Below are positions 42,597 through 50,477 of a stretch of 60,213 bases of DNA, piece by piece (position 1 is the first letter of the stretch; each line of letters opens with the position of its first letter). The position numbers and the translations under genes are program-made. The stretch covers positions 1-60,213 of the forward strand of contig URDC01000004.1 of assembly GCA_900546565.1 (NCBI GenBank). The letters are read 5' to 3'. The notes under the pieces were generated by a model. That model saw only the letters and a list, made by a program, of their open reading frames with translations, was not told where the DNA came from and made no database searches. Source of the stretch: an uncultured Opitutales bacterium. GTDB taxonomy: Bacteria > Verrucomicrobiota > Verrucomicrobiia > Opitutales > Intestinicryptomonadaceae.

Positions 42597-43583
42597 ATGT
42601 CTATAAAAATCGGTATAATCGGATACGGGAATCTCGGGCGCGGCGTCGAAGCGGCGGTTGCGCAGAATCCCGATATGGAACTTGTCGCCGTCTTTACGCG
42701 CAGAGACCCCAAAACGCTCGCAATCGCCACGAAATCGGCGGAGGTGGCAAATGTCGCGGACGTCGCGCTCTGGAAGGACAAAATCGACGTGATGATTCTC
42801 TGCGGCGGCAGCGCGACCGACCTGCCCGTGCAGACCCCCGAATTCGCGAAGATGTTCAACGTTGTCGACAGTTTCGACACGCACGCGAAGATTCCCGAGC
42901 ATTTCAAGAATGTCGACGCCTCGGCAAAGGCGGCGGGGAAAGTCGCCCTCATTTCGATTGGGTGGGACCCGGGGCTGTTTTCGCTCAACCGCCTCTATGC
43001 GAACGCGATTCTCACCGACGGCAAAGACTACACGTTCTGGGGGCGCGGCGTAAGCCAAGGGCACTCCGACGCCGTCCGCCGCATCAAGGGCGTCAAGAAC
43101 GCGAAGCAGTATACCGTCCCCGTTCCCGCGGCTTTGGAAGCCGTCCGCAAGGGCGAAACGCCCGAGCTTACGACGCGCCAAAAGCACACGCGCGAATGTT
43201 TTGTAGTGCTCGAAGAGGGCGCGGACGCCGCGGCGGTGGAGCGCGAAATCAAGACTATGCCCAACTACTTCGCCGACTACGACACGACCGTGAATTTCAT
43301 TAGCGAAGCCGAATTCAACGCCAAGCACGGCGCGATTCCGCATGGCGGAATGGTTATCCGCAGCGGCAAGACGGGCTTCGACAAAAAGAACACGCACATT
43401 ATAGAATACAGTTTGAAGCTCGATTCGAACCCCGAATTCACTTCGTGCGTGCTGGTTGCGTATGCGCGGGCGGCGTTGCGTTTGAACAAGGAAGGCGCGA
43501 CGGGCTGCAAGACGATTTTCGACGTTCCCCCAGCCTACCTCTCGGCAAAATCGGGCGAAGAGCTCCGCGCGACGCTTTTGTAA
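42597..43583 (+). CDS. ddh: meso-Diaminopimelate dehydrogenase
   Basis: This 328-residue protein matches DapDH: Rossmann start KIGIIGYGNLGRGVEAAV, then VFTRRDP, LCGGSATDLPVQTPEFA, DSFDTHAKIPEHF, the highly conserved SIGWDPGLFSLNRLYA and GRGVSQGHSDAVRRIKGV. The enzyme makes meso-diaminopimelate in one NADPH-dependent step from tetrahydrodipicolinate, a shortcut for lysine and peptidoglycan synthesis. It is monocistronic as far as seen and divergent from the sugar isomerase operon by a 223-base region. Confidence 0.94.
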   Translation: MSIKIGIIGYGNLGRGVEAAVAQNPDMELVAVFTRRDPKTLAIATKSAEVANVADVALWKDKIDVMILCGGSATDLPVQTPEFAKMFNVVDSFDTHAKIPEHFKNVDASAKAAGKVALISIGWDPGLFSLNRLYANAILTDGKDYTFWGRGVSQGHSDAVRRIKGVKNAKQYTVPVPAALEAVRKGETPELTTRQKHTRECFVVLEEGADAAAVEREIKTMPNYFADYDTTVNFISEAEFNAKHGAIPHGGMVIRSGKTGFDKKNTHIIEYSLKLDSNPEFTSCVLVAYARAALRLNKEGATGCKTIFDVPPAYLSAKSGEELRATLL

Positions 43584-43850
43584 AGTCGGAATCGGGCGGA
43601 GTTTTTCGGCGGCGCAGAACCGCCCCGCCCTTCCCGAACGGCGGCGGAACACAGCGGAAAAAATTCCGTTTTGCAAAAACAAAAGTAGAAAAATTCTACA
43701 AGGTAAAAAAAGATTTTCCCGACGCGGAGAGTCTTTTTTTTGTTTCTCGGAATTGCTTTTTTGGGTTGATTATTGTGCCTACCCTGCCCGCCGCTGCGCG
43801 CAGGGAAATCGGCACGGGAATGCGGAAGTATTTATAAATGGCGTAAATTA

Positions 43851-44849
43851 TCAGTTGAAGAAGCATTTTGCCTCCGCGCGGGAAATGCCGAGCATATTGA
43901 CGTAGCGGGAACGCAAAAGAGACAAGTCGCGGTGTCCCATATTCAGTTGCAGGCGCGGCAAGTCGGCGTAATGCTTGGCGTGGAAGCTTGCGTATGTGTG
44001 GCGAAGGACGTCCTGAACCCAACGGCCGCGAAAGCCCGAGTTGTCGCGGATTTTACGCCAGCGGCGTTGCCAGTCTGTCGGGCAGATTTTTCCCTCCTTA
44101 AATTCGCTTGAATGCGCTATTAAAAGTCTGTTGAGAACGGGCGGGATTTCCACTTGGCGGACACCTCCCGTCTTGGAACATTGCGAGCGAACGGTGATTG
44201 TTTTTTCTTCGGTATCGATGTCGCGCCAAGTAAGGCGGCGAACTTCGCGCGGTCGGATTCCCGTATAGACCAAAAGCGCGGCGGCTACTGCGCAATTCGG
44301 GCTTTCGCGTTGCGCAGTTTTGATTAGCCGCTTCGTTTCGGAAAGTTTCAGCGGCAGGATTTCCTTTTCGATTACTTTCTTGCGTTCGATTCGCTTTATC
44401 GGGTTTTTGTCGCACCACTCGCGGCGGAGGGCGAATTCAAACAGACCGTGCAACATAGTCCGCGCCTTGTTAAATTGATGGTTGGTATGAAACGCCGCGT
44501 TCAGCCATTCTTCGCATTCTGACACACTAAGCTCCGAAAAGTTGCGTTTGCCGAATTCGGGGCTTGTGCGCAAAAGTCGATTGCCGATACAGCGAATGTC
44601 GCGTATGGAATCGGGGCGCAAATGTTGTTTACTTTCGAGGTAGATTTTGAAGCCGTCTTCGAACGATTTTTCGGTGTTGCGAATGTTGCGCAAGCCAACT
44701 TCGATTACCTTCAAAATAAATTGCGCGTCGGTCAATTTACTGTCTTTGGGCTTGGCGTCCAGAATATTCCGAACAAACCTTGCCGAATCTAAAACCGAAA
44801 CCTTAGCCTTCCCCAAAACTTCCTGAGCCGAATTTAATATAGTGTCCAT
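43851..44849 (-). CDS. Tyrosine recombinase/integrase (copy 1)
   Basis: This 332-residue phage-type integrase has an N-terminal arm and core-binding SAM-like domain (about 60-155, FKIYLESKQHLRPDSIRDI). The catalytic domain has Arg in YTGIRPREVRRL, the His-x-x-Arg region replaced by VLRHTYASFHAKH, a second His in MGHRDLSLL and the nucleophile Tyr in RSRYVNMLG. It cuts and rejoins DNA through a 3'-phosphotyrosine. A palindrome CGTATT-ACA-AATACG abuts its start codon (44850-44864). A truncated relative of its last 23 codons lies at 50268-50339, showing that this integrase family has moved here more than once. Confidence 0.88.
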   Translation of the reverse strand: MDTILNSAQEVLGKAKVSVLDSARFVRNILDAKPKDSKLTDAQFILKVIEVGLRNIRNTEKSFEDGFKIYLESKQHLRPDSIRDIRCIGNRLLRTSPEFGKRNFSELSVSECEEWLNAAFHTNHQFNKARTMLHGLFEFALRREWCDKNPIKRIERKKVIEKEILPLKLSETKRLIKTAQRESPNCAVAAALLVYTGIRPREVRRLTWRDIDTEEKTITVRSQCSKTGGVRQVEIPPVLNRLLIAHSSEFKEGKICPTDWQRRWRKIRDNSGFRGRWVQDVLRHTYASFHAKHYADLPRLQLNMGHRDLSLLRSRYVNMLGISRAEAKCFFN

Positions 44850-45030
44850 CGTATTACAAATACGAATGTCAAACTAAATTTTCTCAACTGCCCATTCCAA
44901 AATGCTCGGCGGGGTATCAGGCAGAATAAATTTTTTGTAATCAGTCAGATGCTAAACCCCGCGCGGTTTCTATATCGTATTGAATTTTAAGTAGTTGAAT
45001 AACACTCCGTGGGTATCGTATTTGTAATAC
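44850..45030. promoter_or_regulatory. Divergent region with paired palindromes
   Basis: The palindrome CGTATT-ACA-AATACG (44850-44864) touches the integrase start codon. Its inverse CGTATT-TGT-AATAC (45017-45030) lies 33 bases before the PEP-CTERM gene. They match in 14 of 15 bases in inverted orientation. They could be operators of a shared regulator or recombinase-binding sites. Confidence 0.4.
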
Positions 45031-45063
45031 TATAGTCGCGTACTTTCTAAATATAAAATAGGT

Positions 45064-46101
45064 ATGTCTATGAAAATTAAAATAGTATTGATGGCTTTAT
45101 TGCTTGGTTCAACTTCCGCTTTCGGTTTGAATTATCTTACCGACGGCGAAGTAATTAGCTCCGACATTTCGGATTCGTGGGTGAAGATTGGGGTAAATCC
45201 TCAGACTGCAACCCCCCCGTATCCGACTGTTAATGTCTATGTTGATAGAGGCGTATCGATTACAGCGAGTTCGTATTTGATGATTTACGAAAACAACTCG
45301 ATTACCTTCCGCGGCGGAAACACCGTTAACGGCGGTACTGTTTCCGTAAGGAAAAACTCCGCGCTTTATGCCGAAGACACAATCTTCAACATTAATCAAA
45401 TTACTTTCATGGGCGATGGAAGCAATTCGGTTCTCAAAAACTGCACATTTAATGTGAAGAAGTTCACGATTAGCGCTGAGGACAGCGGCAGTCTTGTGCT
45501 CGACAACACAAAAATCACGGCGGGCGCTTGGGCAGGACATTCGGGTACTGTAAAACCCTACGACGGACTTTTCAATATCACCCTCAAAAACGGGTCGACG
45601 CTTGATATTACCGACGCGCCGAGCTACGGTTTCAACGGCGGGGCGAATTTCCACCTTGAAGGCGGGTCGTCGCTGACGGCAAATTCGAGCATTGCATCGG
45701 GCAGCGACATATTCGTAGGCAGCGGTTGCTCGTTCAATATTGACGGCAAGCTTGAAACTACAAAAACAATCACCGTTGCTTCCGACGCGACAATCGGCGC
45801 AAGCTCAATTTCTTTCGAAAAGCTCCAAATATCTTTCTCGAAAGACTTTTCTTCGGGCAGCGACGAAAACCTCAATCTTGCCGATATCTTCGGCGAAAAC
45901 GCGGGCGTTGTTGCCGCCGCGCTTGAAAGCGGCAAAGAGTTTACGGTTATTGACGCAAACGGCAACGAATACGAGGCGGAATTCGACGAAACAGGCGGAA
46001 GCGTAATCCACATCGGCGGGCAAATTCCCGAACCCTCCACATACGCTGCGATTTTCGGCGCGCTGGCGTTGGCGGTGGTCGCGTATCGCAGAAGGAGGTA
46101 A
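45064..46101 (+). CDS. PEP-CTERM-anchored exported protein
   Basis: This 345-residue protein has a signal peptide (KIKIVLMALLLGSTSAFG). The body is rich in Ser, Thr and Gly with repeated short beta-strand units (SVRKNSALYAEDTIFNIN, NSVLKNCTFNVKKF, GSSLTANSSIASGSDIF), resembling autotransporter-like beta-helix passengers. It ends in a PEP-CTERM tag: PEPSTYAAIFGALALAVVAY followed by RRRR, the Pro-Glu-Pro, hydrophobic helix and basic tail recognised by exosortase. The protein is presumably processed and anchored or released at the surface. No exosortase gene is in the window. A Thr/Ser-rich adhesin or glycan-matrix component is likely but unproven. Confidence 0.85.
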   Translation: MSMKIKIVLMALLLGSTSAFGLNYLTDGEVISSDISDSWVKIGVNPQTATPPYPTVNVYVDRGVSITASSYLMIYENNSITFRGGNTVNGGTVSVRKNSALYAEDTIFNINQITFMGDGSNSVLKNCTFNVKKFTISAEDSGSLVLDNTKITAGAWAGHSGTVKPYDGLFNITLKNGSTLDITDAPSYGFNGGANFHLEGGSSLTANSSIASGSDIFVGSGCSFNIDGKLETTKTITVASDATIGASSISFEKLQISFSKDFSSGSDENLNLADIFGENAGVVAAALESGKEFTVIDANGNEYEAEFDETGGSVIHIGGQIPEPSTYAAIFGALALAVVAYRRRR

Positions 46102-46120
46102 TTTTTCGAATAAAAAGTTT

Positions 46121-46155
46121 GTCGGAGTCCGCATGTCGGACTTCGGCATTTTTTT
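46121..46155 (+). terminator. Terminator after the PEP-CTERM gene
   Basis: An 11-bp stem with two G-T pairs (GTCGGAGTCCG / CGGACTTCGGC) is followed by a run of T, 20 bases past the stop codon. Confidence 0.7.
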
Positions 46156-46203
46156 AGTTTTTTCGGACATTTTTCGCAATCAATTTATATCAAGGAGTAT
46201 GTT

Positions 46204-46497
46204 ATGAAGTCGATGTTCCCATCGCTCGAAATTCTGTTTTATCCCGAAGTCTACATTCCGCTTTTATTCCTTTTTGTGAATGTGGTGTTGGCGCGGGCGT
46301 TCATACGCGTCAACCGCAGCTGCGATTTCCTTGAAAGCTACATCAAAAGCGGCGGCGACAAGACCGACATTCGCGCCTATGAGCGGTTTGTGCGCGAGCG
46401 CAAACTGCGCGGAAATATCCTGATTGCATGCGTTGCGATTCCGATTTTCGTGGGGTATTTTATTTTCGCGGTTTCCGTTTTTACAGGAAACAAGTAA
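46204..46497 (+). CDS. Small two-helix membrane protein, unknown function
   Basis: This 97-residue protein has a hydrophobic helix near the N-terminus (VYIPLLFLFVNVVLARAFI) and another at the C-terminus (ILIACVAIPIFVGYFIFAVSV), joined by a charged soluble loop (CDFLESYIKSGGDKTDI). The ATG has an AAGGAGT Shine-Dalgarno a few bases upstream, one of the clearest in this window. I recognise no family. It lies about 100 bases after the PEP-CTERM gene with a terminator between, and is closed by its own terminator, so it is an independent unit. Confidence 0.65.
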   Translation: MKSMFPSLEILFYPEVYIPLLFLFVNVVLARAFIRVNRSCDFLESYIKSGGDKTDIRAYERFVRERKLRGNILIACVAIPIFVGYFIFAVSVFTGNK

Positions 46498-46558
46498 TGC
46501 GAGAGTGCGCTTGTGCGGCGTCGTTTTTCGGCGCGGAAGTGCGGTATTTTCGGCGCAA

Positions 46559-46595
46559 AAAAGCGTTCCGACGGGTGAATCGGAACGCTTTTGGT
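46559..46595. terminator. Bidirectional terminator
   Basis: A 13-bp perfect stem (AAAAGCGTTCCGA 46559-46571 with TCGGAACGCTTTT 46580-46592) lies between the small membrane gene (+) and the DUF5696-like gene (-). Confidence 0.85.
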
Positions 46596-46627
46596 TTTGT
46601 GGCATGAGGGGTTTTCTTCGGGCGGAA

Positions 46628-48484
46628 TTATTGTTTTTCGGATTTATAGAGTGTGTAGGAAAGTGGCGCGATGGTTTTCGATTTATATGAGAACGGCGTG
46701 GCGGAATAATTGCAGACGGTTTCGTCGCCGTTGGAATAGCGGGTTAGGTATACGTCGGGGGCGAGTTCGCGGTGTTCTTCCATAAATTCGTATTGCAGGT
46801 ATTTGAGTTCTTCGTAGATATCGTATGCCTTTTTTAGCGGCGCGATGTCTTTGTAGAGCGTGTAATAGAAAACGGGGCGTCCGCCAAACTCGACGACTTT
46901 GAGCATTTGCCGCTCGGGAGTTTTTAGCCAAGAGTAGAATTTTTTGTCGTCCGAAAGGCGGTCGTTGCGCATTATGGTAGGGTCGATTGTCGCGTAATAC
47001 GGGTTGCTAACGATGATTCCGTGATAGACAATCTGCCAGAACGGCACGTATTTATCGACCATTTCCTCGCGTTCGGCGGAGCGCGGGTAGAACGATGTGT
47101 AGAGGACGAAATCGAGGTTCGGCGCGAGCCAATCGAACGAGCCTTCGCTGCCGAAGCTACCGAAAACTTCGCGCGAATATCTTGCGATTTCGTTCATACA
47201 CGCCGCGCTCTCTTTCGAATTTAGCGGGTGTGTTTTCGAAAAACAACGATACGGCATTATGCACGAAAGCACGTCGATGTGGTGTGTGCCCTTGAAGCCC
47301 AAGTTACGGAATGCCTGCCAATCGCGTTTGATGAAGTGGTCGAGGTATACGCGGGGACAAAGGCGGTAGACGCGTCCGCCAGCGGAGATTTGTTGTTTGA
47401 GAAGGCTGCCGTTCTGTTGCACGCAGACGAAGTCGGGATTCCATTCCTTCGAGATTTGATAGATGCAGGAGGTTGCGAAGTGAACGGTCATTTGATAGCC
47501 GAGAGATTTTCCGAATGCGACTGCCTCTTTATATTTTTGCTCGCCGCCGAACTCCTCCGGAATGGGGAGAACGTCGGGGAAACGCCCGTCAAATCCTCCC
47601 GCTGTGCCGCCTACGGAACAGACTTCCGCCCTGTCTATTCCAGCGAGTTTCATTTTGCGCATGATTTCGGCAAAGCGGTCGAAAGTGATGTCGACTTTTA
47701 TCGGGGGCTCGTTTTCTGGGGTCTGGACTTCGACCATTTTATCGCGCTGGGTGTTCAGGGCTTTGTAGCCGTGTTTTACGCGCACGAAAATCGACTCTGC
47801 GGTATATTTCAGCGTAGGACTCGATTTTACGCGCTCGCGCAGCGGCTTTACCGCGCCGCGTTCGAGCTGGTAGTTGCGGTAGACTTTCGCCATTTCGGGA
47901 TATCCAGCGTTTTCGGACAGAAAGTAATAATCTATGACAATGTCTTCGTATGCGCCGCCAGCCTCTTTTGGATAGAAGCGGTGGAACATTTGGTATTTGC
48001 CGTTTTTTGCGTAGACTGCGGGCGAGCTTTCGAGCGCGAATCCTTTGACTATCGCCACAAACGTTGCGCGTTCGGTTTTCATTCCCATAATGGGCATTAC
48101 GCTATACGGGAACGGCCACAGAACGGTCTTTCCGTTGCGAACTACGGTGTGTGTGCGCCCGTCTATGCGCCCGTTGTCGGTGTTGAAATGTCCGAGTCTC
48201 CCGTCGGGAAAGACATAAAAGCCGCGCTCGCCCTTTTCGGCGCGGGCGAAGTCGGCGGCTATCTCTAAAAACGATATGTCACTTCCGATTTTGTCCGATG
48301 GGATGCACACGCGCAACGCGCCGTCGGGAAGCTTTTGCATTTCGACTTCGTAGGTGGCCGAAGGTGCGGAATTCGAGTCGTCGAACAGACGAGGATGTCC
48401 GTTGTATTCGGTTATTGTAGCCTTTTGTCCCCCGAAAACCGGCGCGGATAAAAACGAAAGAAGCAGTAAAACAGTGTTTTTCAT
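46628..48484 (-). CDS. Exported DUF5696-like protein, putative glycosidase
   Basis: This 618-residue protein has a signal peptide (MKNTVLLLLSFLSAPVFGG) and no recognised small-domain architecture. The N-terminal third is a beta-rich domain (LPDGALRVCIPSDKIGSDIS). The rest looks like a TIM barrel of the DUF5696 type, with DRAEVCSVGGTAGGFDGRFPDV, YQMTVHFATSCIYQI, FKGTHHIDVLSC and GSEGSFDWLAPNLDFVLY. The conserved Asp and Glu on barrel strands suggest a glycoside hydrolase, but activity is not known to me. It is divergent from the AraC regulator at 48566, so it is probably the regulator's main target. Confidence 0.6.
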   Translation of the reverse strand: MKNTVLLLLSFLSAPVFGGQKATITEYNGHPRLFDDSNSAPSATYEVEMQKLPDGALRVCIPSDKIGSDISFLEIAADFARAEKGERGFYVFPDGRLGHFNTDNGRIDGRTHTVVRNGKTVLWPFPYSVMPIMGMKTERATFVAIVKGFALESSPAVYAKNGKYQMFHRFYPKEAGGAYEDIVIDYYFLSENAGYPEMAKVYRNYQLERGAVKPLRERVKSSPTLKYTAESIFVRVKHGYKALNTQRDKMVEVQTPENEPPIKVDITFDRFAEIMRKMKLAGIDRAEVCSVGGTAGGFDGRFPDVLPIPEEFGGEQKYKEAVAFGKSLGYQMTVHFATSCIYQISKEWNPDFVCVQQNGSLLKQQISAGGRVYRLCPRVYLDHFIKRDWQAFRNLGFKGTHHIDVLSCIMPYRCFSKTHPLNSKESAACMNEIARYSREVFGSFGSEGSFDWLAPNLDFVLYTSFYPRSAEREEMVDKYVPFWQIVYHGIIVSNPYYATIDPTIMRNDRLSDDKKFYSWLKTPERQMLKVVEFGGRPVFYYTLYKDIAPLKKAYDIYEELKYLQYEFMEEHRELAPDVYLTRYSNGDETVCNYSATPFSYKSKTIAPLSYTLYKSEKQ

Positions 48485-48565
48485 ATATGCGATTTTACGG
48501 AGGCAACGCATTTTTGTGAATAAAAATTTTTTGACATAAAATAAAAAATAGACATAAATTGCCAT

Positions 48566-49492
48566 ATGAAAAACGTTCTCAAAAATAACGGAGAATGGCG
48601 GATGTCCGACCCCACCCGGCTGCAAATCTGGAAATCGGGCAGTCGACAACGATATCTTACCCCGCCGATGAAACTTCCGATATCCGAGCTAATCGAACGC
48701 GGAGACATTCAAGTTCCGAGGCTGAAAAAGAATCCGTTTTCCGACTACGGCATAATCGCGTCGGCATTTTCATGCCATAAAAGGGGATTCTATGTGGAAC
48801 GCGCAAAAACGGCCTACTACATTTTGGCGTTTATACTGTCGGGCTCTTATTCGCTAAAATGCAACGGCACGGTGTTCCGTGTAAAAAAGGGAATGTTCTA
48901 CTCTGCTCCGCCCGCGGTTTCGCTTACGAGTTCTTCGCCTAAAAGCGACGTAACGGCGTTGTGGTTTCATATAAAAAAGACGCCTTACTGGCGGCAAAAA
49001 CTTGGTTGCGGATTTTTCAGCGCAAAATCGGAACGTCTCGGAACGCTTGCAATGCTTTGCGAAATTTTGGCCGAAGCCGTCTATGGCAGCGGTGTCTCAA
49101 AAGGGTATTTGAGAAACACGGCTATGCTTATTTTCGAAAATATCGACGCGGAACTTGCGCGTTTTTCTGGCGGTGAAATGTTGCCGAGAAAGCTGGAAAA
49201 TGCCGCAGAGTGGGCGCTTAAAAACGGTGGAACTGCCGCGCAGACGGCAAAACGCGTCGGGATATCGGTTGCTGAATTGGACTCGCGTTTTCAGCGCGTT
49301 TTCGGCATGACTTTTTCGAAATATATTTTGTCGAAAAAAATGGAATTTGCCCGCAGCGAGCTTATGCACAATACCGAAATCGGAAAGCTTGCGCGCAAGT
49401 GCGGGTTCGCCGACAGATTCTCGTTTTCAAAATCCTACACACGTTATTGGGGCGAGACACCGCGGGGGAAAATCGGCTCCGATGAGACTTGA
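48566..49492 (+). CDS. AraC-family transcriptional regulator
   Basis: This 308-residue protein has an N-terminal cupin-like ligand domain (about 65-165, with YYILAFILSGSYSLKCNGTV and VKKGMFYSAPP). It ends in a double helix-turn-helix AraC domain: first HTH about TAAQTAKRVGISVAELDSRF with FGMTFSKYILSKKMEFA, second HTH EIGKLARKCGFADRFSFSKS. These activate genes for sugar use when bound to their ligand. Divergent from the DUF5696-like glycosidase, with only 81 bases between the starts, so it probably controls that gene. The short region contains a repeat of GACATAAA. Confidence 0.88.
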   Translation: MKNVLKNNGEWRMSDPTRLQIWKSGSRQRYLTPPMKLPISELIERGDIQVPRLKKNPFSDYGIIASAFSCHKRGFYVERAKTAYYILAFILSGSYSLKCNGTVFRVKKGMFYSAPPAVSLTSSSPKSDVTALWFHIKKTPYWRQKLGCGFFSAKSERLGTLAMLCEILAEAVYGSGVSKGYLRNTAMLIFENIDAELARFSGGEMLPRKLENAAEWALKNGGTAAQTAKRVGISVAELDSRFQRVFGMTFSKYILSKKMEFARSELMHNTEIGKLARKCGFADRFSFSKSYTRYWGETPRGKIGSDET

Positions 49493-49747
49493 TTCCGAGA
49501 TGGCATTTCGCGCCAGTGCCCGTTGTATATATGCTTGTCGTCCTGCGAGTTTTGGGACGACTTTTTGGTGTTGACCCAAATTTCACACTGCGGAACGATG
49601 TGGGGCAAAAAAAGCCACGATTTCGGGCGCGGGGAAGCGCGGGACACGGAGTGAAAACACGAACCGTGTTAAATCGCTCATCGTCAAAGATAGTGGGATG
49701 AGGGTAGAAGAAGAAAAAAGGGAGGCAAAGAGGACGAAAGTCCTACA

Positions 49748-50262
49748 ATGCCTCTGATGCTGTTTAGGTTTTATAGAGTAATACGAAGTTGGCGGAAAGG
49801 TAGAGACTTTTTTGCGAGGTTGGAATACAAACAAGACGGTATACCGTCTTGTCGCGGCTGCGGGCACAGCGGTGTTTTACGACCACTATCACAGGAAGGC
49901 GAAAGTAGCGTCGATAGACGGGCGTCTATACAATGTAATAATAAAAGCGCATCGATACCGGTGTCCGAAATGCGGGAGTATTTATCGAGAGCCGATACGA
50001 GGTTTGAAAGAGAATAAGCGAATATCAGAGAACGCCAAAGACGAAATCATCGACAAATACCTCGACGGAGCGACGAACAAGAAGATATCGAAAAGATTGG
50101 GGATATCGCAAAGCACAGTGGAGCGAGTAATCCACGAACGGTTTGAAATAAAGGTCAAAGAGCAGCTAAGCCACGAATACGCTCCTGTCGGAAGTCAAAC
50201 TCTGGACAAGCTTCTTGTTCTCAACGTCTATAAAAAGAGTCATACAAGAAGCGGAGTTGTCA
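49748..50262 (+). pseudogene. Decayed ISL3-family transposase, N-terminal part
   Basis: Two frames join to give an ISL3-type N-terminus. Frame A (from 49748) supplies FARLEYKQDGIPSCRGCGHS. Frame B (to about 50240) supplies FYDHYHRKAKVASIDGRLYN, HRYRCPKCGSIYREPIRG and KRLGISQSTVERVIHERF. Together they show the C-x2-C...C-x2-C zinc finger and helix-turn-helix of ISL3 transposases, with a frameshift near 49865-49875. The DDE catalytic domain is missing: homology stops near 50240 and the sequence runs into a fragment of an integrase. It is not functional. Confidence 0.75.
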
Positions 50263-50267
50263 AATTA

Positions 50268-50339
50268 TTAGTTGAAAAAGCTTTTTGCTTCCGCGCGTGA
50301 AATGCCGCGCATATTGATGTAGCGGGAGCGGAGAAGCAT
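50268..50339 (-). pseudogene. Remnant of a tyrosine integrase C-terminus
   Basis: The minus strand encodes MLLRSRYINMRGISRAEAKS then FFN and a stop. It matches the last residues of the integrase at 43851-44849 (SLLRSRYVNMLGISRAEAKC...) in 18 of the last 22 positions, including the catalytic Tyr. DNA similarity also covers a few bases past the stop. No upstream integrase sequence remains. Confidence 0.85.
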
Positions 50340-50429
50340 TCGTGTTTCGTTAAAAATTCATTTAATACCCCAACAAAACACAAGTCAAGCAAAAAAACCA
50401 ACAAAGCGGCGCGAACCGCAAATTTTTCT

Positions 50430-50458
50430 TTACATATCGAGACTCGTTCAATAGAATT
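50430..50458 (+). promoter_or_regulatory. Sigma-70-like promoter of the GH2 gene
   Basis: TTTACA (50430-50435), 17-base spacer, TAGAAT (50453-50458). The predicted start of transcription is about 12-14 bases before the ATG at 50478. No Shine-Dalgarno is visible in the short leader. Confidence 0.5.
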
Positions 50459-50477
50459 CTCCCATAATAATATATAT

